Of a DNA stretch of 64,000 bases, positions 24,890 through 32,544 are shown piece by piece. The translations under genes were made by a program, and so were the position numbers. Source of the DNA: Peronospora farinosa (lineage: Eukaryota; Oomycota; Peronosporomycetes; Peronosporales; Peronosporaceae); contig CANTFK010000024.1 in assembly GCA_947646735.1 (NCBI GenBank), positions 248,001 through 312,000 of the forward strand, read 5' to 3'. The notes under the pieces were generated by a model, which saw nothing but the letters and a program-made list of their open reading frames with translations, was not told where the DNA came from and ran no database searches. How positions within the stretch are numbered: position 1 is the first letter of the stretch; the number at the start of each line of letters is the position of its first letter.

Positions 24890-25053
24890 TGGGACGGACC
24901 AGTGTTCTCTGCTAACAAGCTGACATTGAATGTCGGCGTTCTCACAGAGACACTTAGCGACGGCTGCAAGTTATCGCGGCGTGAGCGCTTTGTGTTAGTA
25001 TGCATGGGCGCCTTTGCAGGCAACCCATCAGCTTTTCCACGTTTCGATGGCAT
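24829..25053 (-). CDS. antisense ORF a1 of element A2
   Basis: A 74-codon frame beginning 55 bp inside the 3' LTR and reading away from it, basic and Ser-rich, homologous to 6799-7023. The stop just after EFANTG is conserved in A1 and A2, so the a1/a2 junction is either an ancestral two-frame arrangement or an old shared lesion. Confidence 0.4.
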   Translation of the reverse strand: MPSKRGKADGLPAKAPMHTNTKRSRRDNLQPSLSVSVRTPTFNVSLLAENTGPSHYPTKTRVFPPEFANTGNAR

Positions 25054-25094
25054 CGTTTTTTATTCGATTTTTAACAAAATGTAAAAATCGTCTT

Positions 25095-25108
25095 AAAGAG
25101 GAGGATGG
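25095..25108 (+). other. polypurine tract of A2
   Basis: AAAGAGGAGGATGG directly before the LTR start TGTAATGAGC, the expected plus-strand primer site for reverse transcription. The same tract precedes the A3 3' LTR at 39,448-39,461. Confidence 0.7.
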
Positions 25109-25687
25109 TGTAATGAGCTAAAGTTATACGGTTCGTTAGGTATTGAATACCTAGCGGACAGGCCTAAAAAGGTACGAGGTACCTTAGGCCTGCCAGTTCG
25201 GTGTGGCACATCAATGTGACCCATCCTCGTGAATGTGATATCCATGGATGGATTCACATTCAACGGCGATGACGCCAGTTGGGACTAGGCGTCATGGCGA
25301 CGCTTCGAACAGACTTCATCAGCGAGCTCAAATATATTTTAAGCTCGCACGTAAGGACACGCTTCTAAAGAGACGCGTATCCGATCTTTGCATAATTAGC
25401 CCATCAGTAGTTAATCTTATATATAGTTTAAAATCTATTAAATATAAGTCAGTCTTGAATTTACTAACTATTGCCCACTGCGCACGAGAAGCTTGATAAT
25501 TAAACCAGTTGTTCGTTGCGCGTACCGCTCTAAGCGGCCGGCAAAAGATTGGTTCTGCGACTATAAGCGACCGACCAACGCAACCACCCTCACACTCGGA
25601 TGTAAGACGGTCTGACCGCTTCCTCGCGCTGAAGGAAGGTGTGTTCTTGCATAGTACGTGGCAGATACGTAGAAGTGCCCGTCTACA
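25109..25687 (+). repeat. LTR shared by A2 (3') and A3 (5')
   Basis: 579 bp, TGTAATGAGC to GCCCGTCTACA. A polypurine tract is on its left and a primer-binding site (25,688-25,707) on its right, so it functions as the boundary of two elements. About 30 bp (the AGCTTCGGTGTGACGTAAGTGAGG region present in other copies) is missing near 25,499. Confidence 0.85.
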
Positions 25688-25743
25688 CTTGGTAGCACTA
25701 GTAGTCCTTCCCACGGCCCGTCTCTCTGAGCGTGCGTGTGGAC

Positions 25744-26739
25744 ATGGATGTCCCTCAACGCGGATTGAGGTGATTTTCCTCACCTCTCCCAACATCTTAG
25801 GGAGTTGGCAGAGCATATGGCGCAGGGACTTGGTGAACGAGCCCTGGCCAACCTCTTGCATTGTCCTCCTTAGCAACATGTTGCTCAGATGGAGCAATTT
25901 GAGGCGTTTGTGCTCAGAAAGCGTAGAAACGCGTCCGAGGTACCAGCAAAGCTACGGCTGAGTCCATCAGTAAGACTCAGGATGAGCTTTTGCGTGAGCA
26001 AGCTCGGAAGGATGCGCTCAACAGAACTGTTGAGACGATCTCGGCCCGGCCTGTTCAACCGAGGCCCATTCGGATGGACCTTCCGAAGTTTGATGGGACT
26101 GCCCCGCATACATTTGTCTACTGGCTTTTAGCCGTGGAGAAATGCGGTATGGCGCATTTCATCGAAGACGACACCAGAATGGTGTCGTATGCCATGTCAA
26201 ATTTGCGTGGCAAAGCGTCAGAGTGGGCATACTCTGCGCTGTTGGCTAATGCTGATGCATTTCCATCATGGGCGACAAGTCAAAGATTCGTGTCATGTAT
26301 CAGCCGCCTCACAATGAAGTATTACTTCAGGCGCGCTTCTTTTGGAGCACGACAGGCGAAATGATCTCTTTAAGAGTATGTGCAGGAAATGAGTTCGCTG
26401 TCTGCTTCCATTAATGGGGAACCGATACCGAAATGTATTAAGGTGACCACGTTCATGAATGGACTTAGGCACGGCCCATCGCGTCAGGCCCTTTTTAGAA
26501 AGGTGCAAAAGACGATGGAGGAGGCAATTGAAATTGTAATGGTTGAGGATCAATCCTACAACAGCGGCTCGGCGACAACTTCTTATAAGCCGTCAGCCGA
26601 GAGGTCAGATGCTAATTCAATGGAGTTAGGAAATGCGGACGTGGTCTGCTACAAGTGCGGCACTATAGGCCATATGATGGCTCGCTGCTATGCCGAACTT
26701 TCTGATGGGTCTAAGGCAGCCAGCAAGAAGGCTCCCTAA
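25744..26739 (+). pseudogene. A3 gag, broken
   Basis: Same structure and same breaks as A2 gag: capsid segment 25,990-26,364, nucleocapsid with CYKCGTIGHMMARC at 26,380-26,739. One extra base near 26,276 makes the capsid reading extend differently from A2. Confidence 0.85.
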
Positions 26740-28511
26740 CCGAAGGGAGGTGCGAAAAATCATCGTGCACCGAGCATGGGTTCAGCACCTGCCCAAGATG
26801 GGTCGGGAAATGTGGGAGCTCAGTAGGGACATGATGTCTTCTACTGTCGCGAATTCTGAAGCTACCCCTATGTTCATAGTTATCGAACAAATGGGTAGCA
26901 TAGTCCCTGAGGTTCCGAAAGGTCGGACCTCAACCCTTTTGGTCTATAGCGCTCGAGTACGAGGCTATGACCAAGTGATGACCCTTCTCGTTGATTCGGG
27001 TGCATCACAGAATTTTGCGAGACTCGCAGCTTTAAAAAAGAGTCTGGCGAGTTATGAGTCGCTTTGCCAGGATTGCAAGAGAGAGGAGGCGACCGTTCGT
27101 TTAGCGAACGGCTCTCTCGTAAAATCGAGGGAGTTCAAGTTGAACTCTCCTTCGGCTTTAGTGACTTCTCTTGTAAAGAAAGTTCACAATGCTAGGTATA
27201 GCGTCCGTATGACCACATCCTAGGCATGCCTTGGTTGGATAAACACCAAACATGGATTGACTGGCGTACACGCACAGTCGCTAGCTCTACGCAAAACACC
27301 GGGAAGGATGTGCTCCTACAAGAGGCTTATGCGATGGATGCTATGTCCAACACAGTCGATGGTGCGATGACGATATGTCAATTGACACCAGGTATAACCC
27401 AGCTCGTTGATCCTGGAGTAGTTGGAAGTGCCCTGACAGGAAGTCAGTGATACAAACTTCTACCCAGCTCGAGGAGACAGGTGTAGTGAATGGAACGATA
27501 ACAGCTAGTCATGCGTCCAATAGTCCTGCACAGAGCCGAGAGCCTGTGGCAGTTGATGGTGAGCTGACAGGAAGTCAAGCGATACAAGAACCGGCACAGA
27601 GCTATGAGCCTGGTGCGGTTGGAAGGAGTGTGTTGGCTAATACAGCAACGACACCTTCTTCCAGGTCAAAGGTCATGGTGACTCGAAGAACGAGCACCAG
27701 ACATATAAAGAAGATCAAGGGAACGTCGAAACGAGTGACCCTTGGATCATTCTAGGTCCAAGAGGACGGACCTACGAACGAGTTGCTCGAGGTCGTCGAA
27801 GACAAGATGCCGGAGGCATCCTCAGTTGAGGTGCTCCAACTTGTCTTGGAATCTGCCGAGGAGATAGTGAATCTCTCGGAGATGACGTGGGATCTGTTCC
27901 TGTCCGACTAAAGGAAGGAAAGATCCACGAGATAGTCGCACCAGTTCCAGAAGAGAACGTGATGGACTGTTGCTCTTCATCCACAATGGATGAGAGCGTC
28001 TTGAAGACCGACAAGAATAAACGGTTTGCTTCTCAAGGATGGGATTTGAAGGGCAGCCCGTTCTATGGTGTTCTGTGGAAACACCGTAAAGTGTTTCCAG
28101 CAGAAGTGTCGATCCGCCTACCGGCCAATAGGGGCATAAGGCACGAGATTGACCTGGAGCCTGGCACCAAGTATTGTGTCACCATCAATGGACGTTGCCG
28201 AAGAAACAAGTCGATTACATCGATGAGTTCTTCGACAAGCGATCCAAGACGGGACATGTACGTGAGAGCAAATCGCTTTACTGCAGCCCGACCTTCTGTG
28301 TGCGTAAAGCAACAGGTGGATGTATCGTGGTTCATGCTTATAATAAGCGGAACACGGCCACCATTCCGGCACAAACGCCGATCCCGCGGAAAGATGTCCT
28401 GTTGAATTCCATGGGAAAGTCAACTATCTTTTCCGCATTGGATCGGAAGGATGACTACTATCAAGTTCTCATGGATATAGCCAAAACGGTAGTAAGAACC
28501 TTAAGCAGTAT
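26690..28511 (+). pseudogene. A3 pol, 5' part (PR and RT start)
   Basis: Protease with DSGASQNF (26,690-27,223), its ILGMPW half (near 27,212-27,450), the TGSQ/PAQSYEPGAVG linker repeats (27,447-27,755), and the RT N-terminal region (27,887-28,511). Small indels near 27,126 and 27,195 break the protease where A2 is open. The reading continues on the far side of element B at 36,331. Confidence 0.85.
28507..28511. repeat. target-site duplication AGTAT, left of element B
   Basis: AGTAT here is repeated exactly at 36,331-36,335. The uninterrupted sequence in A2 (21,967-21,976) reads AGTATGCTAT once, which proves the insertion. Confidence 0.95.
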
Positions 28512-28853
28512 TGTAATGGGCTACATTACACATATAGCATTAACACAAATAAACAATTACATATGTAGGCAGGTGCTGGGCCCGAATAGCGGGCACAGCG
28601 TGGTAATTTATTATTGGTTTATTATTGGGCCTAAAGTCCCCAATATGGACCAATGATAAATCAACCTGAAATTGTGTGGTTCCCGAAAGGCGGGAACACT
28701 GTCGTATTTATTACGACTAAAATCTTCGTAATTAGTACGAATTAAAACCAAAATAAAAATCAGAGTTAAATTTACTTAATACCTAATACTCGGGCTTGAG
28801 TCTTCCTCAAGCGCGCGTGTAAGCTAGTGACGGTACGTTCTAGCCCCGTTACA
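28512..28853 (+). repeat. 5' LTR of B
   Basis: 342 bp, TGTAATGGGC to GCCCCGTTACA. It is made largely of short hairpins with 5-nt loops: TGTAATG/CATTACA at the very start, GTTCCCG/CGGGAAC, TTCGTA/TACGAA and GCTTGAG/CTCAAGC. Confidence 0.95.
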
Positions 28854-28874
28854 CCTGGTAGCACTTTGTAGTCC
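28854..28874 (+). other. primer-binding site of B
   Basis: CCTGGTAGCACTTTGTAGTCC directly follows the LTR. It shares TGGTAGCACT...TAGTCC with the A family. Confidence 0.65.
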
Positions 28875-29029
28875 TTCCTATGCCCGAGTTTGGGATGAGC
28901 GAATCGTCGTACTTTGACGCTCCAGATTTATTTCTGGAGCACGCGACCTTCCCCCATCTTACTGGTGTTGAGTAGGATGCCCTTAATCGCCTCGCGGCGA
29001 TATCGGGAGAGGCATTCGTCGCGTCGCTG

Positions 29030-29926
29030 ATGAGATCAGCGACCTCTGACGCGCAACGTCTCGCCATACATGAGTTTATGGCACGCGAGCTCGCCGAATC
29101 CAACCGGCGAGGCTTAACTCCCTCGCGCCCTTCACGTAATGAGGCCGTGAAGATGGAAACCTCCTCCTACTCTGGAGAAGGTAAGGACCGGTTATCGCTG
29201 AACCGGTGGTTCCGAGAAGTTGATATCGCCATCACCTCGAGACTTCTTGAGGATCCACAGGCGAAGGTCAACTTTCTTCTTTCCCGCCTCACCGGGAAGG
29301 CCAAGGAGTGGGCCCTTGGTAAACTCGTTGTGGACGAGCACGCATTTACCACCTTGGATACCATCCAGGACGATCTCCGTCTTGCCTTCGAGCCACCACA
29401 AGAGGAGAAACTGGTGCGATCAAGATTCCTGTCGATGCGACAGGGTAAAATGGCGATGCGCGACTACGTACAGATGGCTAGGCATCTGGCGTCGTGTATT
29501 ATCACGCACCCCATGGACATGTACACACAGGTGAATGTCTTTGTGGATGGTATGCGAGAGGGGCAATCCCGCTTATCGCTGGAGCGCGCCGAGCCTGCCA
29601 CATTGGAGGAGGCATTCGCCATCGCACTCCGTGAAGACTTTAGGGTCACAAAGGCCTATGCCAAACCCTCGGTCGTCAGCGTTCCCCGGCCTTCTGGCCC
29701 AGAACCTATGGAGATCGACGTTATTGAGTCGTCGGGTGACCGGCGACGTGTCTTTCATCATAAAGTGACGCTCGCACCGGGCGTCAAATGGTTTGCTTTC
29801 GTTGTCGCAAGCCAGGACATCGCGCGGCAGAGTGCCGTGCGCCAGCCCCATTATCGGTGCAAGTAGTGGACGCCCATCATGAGGGTGCTGTACCGGCCGC
29901 ACGTCCAAAAAACGGTCGGGACCAGT
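29030..29926 (+). pseudogene. B gag, frameshifted before the zinc knuckle
   Basis: The capsid part (29,030 onward) has the Ty3 gag profile with [10 protein letters not shown] and [10 protein letters not shown]. The nucleocapsid zinc knuckle, [14 protein letters not shown], is encoded at about 29,794-29,835 but in another frame, so the continuous frame ending at 29,866 misses it. The knuckle frame ends at a TAG near 29,926. The upstream frame is also open before 29,030, so the true start may be further 5'. Gag would form the particle and bind RNA. Confidence 0.85.
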
Positions 29927-29972
29927 AGGTGCAGGGCGCCCTACTGGTTGGAACGGAGGTCCGGGTCCCCCG

Positions 29973-31391
29973 GTGGCAGCCCAACCTTCCAGTCCTCCTG
30001 CGCTACGCGCACGGTTAAATGCCACCACTACGAGTGGTGATTCACGTCTGATTATTGTCAGTTTACATGTCGCCGGCGTCCGGCGACCTCTGCGAACACT
30101 CCTGGACTCAGGAGCAACAAACAATTTCTTTCGTGAATCTTGTTTGTCGATGCTGCCTCCCAGCATTCAGGTCCGTGAGGGACCTGGCCAAGTCGTCGTC
30201 AAGTTGGCTGACGGAAAACCACACCGCGTATCGCGGCGCGAAGTGTCGTTGCCGTATACGTTTGATGGCTTTCGCAGTAATGATGATTTCTTGGTGATCG
30301 CGATGAATTATGCATTCGATTGCATACTGGGCATGCCATGGTTGGCACGTTATAAGCCCCAGATCGACTGGTTAGCCAGATCAGTGAGACGTCGACGCAA
30401 GTTCGATGTCAGTGAAGTGTTTACCCATCTCTTGGTATCTCCAAGTGACTGGCCAACCGTCACAGTCGTGGATCGCGATTCCACGACGTTGGCGGTGCAC
30501 AGAGCGAGCGATGGCCCTCTCTGCACTGCTTGTGCTGTTCTTCGGGACACAAGTGACAGTGACTCCTCGCTACAGAGCGAAGAGGACGACGAGGACGACG
30601 CGGTCGAACAGGGGTTCCCGCGCGTCATTAATGCGGTTGAACAGGGGTTCCCGCACGTGAATGCAGTGGTTGAACCGGGGTTCCCATCTGCACCTATTGT
30701 GGTCGAGCAGGGGCTCCCACAAGGGCATTGTGGCGACGAGCAAGAGCTCGCCAGCGAGTGTGACGTGGACGGACAGGAGTCCTCACGCGAGAGCATGATA
30801 TTCGAACCGGGGTTCCCATCATCACCCACTGTGGTCGAACCGAGGTTCCCACATGGGCATATTGTGGTCTAGCAGGGGCTCCCACACGAGTACAACGTGG
30901 ACGGACAGGAGTCCCCACGCGAGAGCATGATGGTCGAACCGGGGCTCCCATCATCACCCACTGAGGTCGAACCGAGGTTCCCACATGGGCATACTGTGGT
31001 TGAGCAGGGGCTTCCACACAGGTTTACGGCGGCCGAGCAGGAGCTCCCGCATCAAGTGTCGACGGTCGAGTTTGGGGTACTCCCGTCCAGTGTTTCCGGC
31101 ATCGTGGATGACGACATCCAGTGCCTAGAGGGGGGTGATGGTTTATCACCTGACTGCGGTTCGCCAGCTTCGAGTAGTGACTCGAAGCACGATGGGGACA
31201 ACAGCACCGAGAATTTAGCGTTGGAATGTGTCCACGCTATCGTGTACGTGGAGGGAGTCCACAAAGGCGCCAATATATCGAGGTCGAGAGTCCTCCTCGT
31301 AATGCGTCTTCCATTACAAGTCTTCCAGGGCTTTCCTGGAAGCATTTCCTACGTGACCTTAAGGGAGGCACTGTGTAACAAGTGTGTCTAA
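29973..31391 (+). pseudogene. B protease and repeat linker, one nonsense codon
   Basis: Retroviral-type aspartic protease: the catalytic [10 protein letters not shown] is near 30,100, and ILGMPW marks the end of the fold near 30,330. It is followed by an acidic linker and the 11-residue repeat tract (30,603-31,097). The frame is interrupted by TAG at 30,870-30,872, at the place where the other repeats have GAG (V-E-Q), and then continues to 31,391. A single G-to-T type change explains it. Confidence 0.85.
30603..31097 (+). repeat. 15 tandem 33-bp repeats between protease and RT of B
   Basis: Fifteen consecutive 33-bp units with no length change, each coding 11 residues on the theme V-E-x-G-[FL]-P-x4-V. 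Units 6-9 and 10-13 resemble each other as 132-bp blocks (DGQES...VEP...VEPRFPHGH...QGLPH), so the array grew by duplication of four-unit blocks. Confidence 0.9.
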
Positions 31392-32428
31392 TCACCAACG
31401 AGGTGGTTACCGTGGCAAACGAGGAGCATATGGCGCGTCCTCGAAGCGCTGAGCCGAAGTCTGCGCGTGAAGAAAGGTTTGCATCACAGTCATGGGAGAC
31501 CCTGCGAGAGTCTGGTAACCCCGTCTACGACATTGCTCGTGAGTATGCAGACGTGTTCCCGGACAAGATCCCGGCTGAACTTCCTGCGGACCGCGGTGTT
31601 CGGCACGAGATTGATCTCGTGCCAGGGTCGAAGTATTGTGTGACACGTCAGTGGCCGTTGCCTTGAGATCAAGTCGAAGCTATTGACGCATTCTTCGAAG
31701 GCCGCCGCAAAGCGGGTCATGTGCGGGAGAGTATCTCTCCACATTCGAGTCCAACCTTATGCGTGAAGAAGGCTACGGGAGGCTGGCGGATAGTGCATGC
31801 GTTCAATAAGTTGAATGATGCCACTATTTCTGCGCAACCGCCAATTCCCAGGAAGGACATGGTGCTGAATTCCATATCAGGTAGTGTCATCTTCAGTGCC
31901 ATCGACTTGACCGATGGCTTTTACCAGATTTTGATGCGCCCGAGCGATATCCCACTCACCGCGGTGAGCACCCCGAGTGGCATGTTATGGGAGTGGCTGG
32001 TAATGCCACAAGGGTTGAAGAACGCTCCGGCCACTTTCAATCGCATGGTGTCTCAAGTGTTGAGACCTCTTCGTAACTTTGCCCCAAGTTATTTTGACGA
32101 TATCTTCGTCCATAGTCGCGCCGAGGGCAACCTCAACGATGTCCAAGTTCACCTTCAACACCTGAAGCAAGTGTTTCAAGTTATGCGGGACAACAAGTTG
32201 TACGCGAATCTCAAGAAGTGTGTCTTTTGTGCACCGGAGATTCCGGTGCTAGGTTGCTATGTGAGTAAATCGGGAGTTCGAGCTGATCCAGAGAAGGTGT
32301 CGTCCATCTGTTCTTGGCCCACGCCCAAGAACCCTACGGAGCTGCGCCAGTGGCTCGGCTTGGCTAATTATTTGCACAAGTATACAAAGGATTATGCTGG
32401 TTCTATCCAGCCTTTGTCGTCACTCTGA
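31382..32428 (+). pseudogene. B reverse transcriptase, one nonsense codon, then frameshift
   Basis: The RT N-terminal part (31,382-31,666) ends at TGA after CVTRQWPLP, and the same frame resumes: 31,721-32,428 holds SAIDLTDGFYQI, MPQGLKNAPATFNRM and the catalytic YFDDIFVHS. After PLSSL a one-base loss near 32,427 puts the RNase H in another frame. RT copies element RNA into DNA. Confidence 0.9.
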
Positions 32429-32544
32429 AGAAAGACGCCACGTGGTTGTGGCGTCCCGAGCACTAAGCAGCCTTCGAAGCAGTAAAGAAGAGCCTAGCGT
32501 CAGCGCCAGTCCTGGTCCTACCAGACGATTCCAAGCCGTTCCAC

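Larger units (their letters stand above)
18532..25687 (+). mobile_element. Ty3/gypsy LTR retrotransposon A2 (decayed; shares its 3' LTR with A3)
   Basis: Plus-strand copy of the A family: 5' LTR 18,532-19,135, primer site, gag, pol, polypurine tract and 3' LTR 25,109-25,687. The 3' LTR is also the 5' LTR of A3, so A2 and A3 form an LTR-internal-LTR-internal-LTR tandem. It is the inverted partner of A1, with which it shares long identical stretches and identical lesions. Confidence 0.9.

Noticed and set aside
29573..30166. 197-codon minus frame opposite B gag
   Set aside because: Fully explained as a shadow of the sense gag/protease coding; no conserved motif, unlike the antisense ORF at the 3' end.
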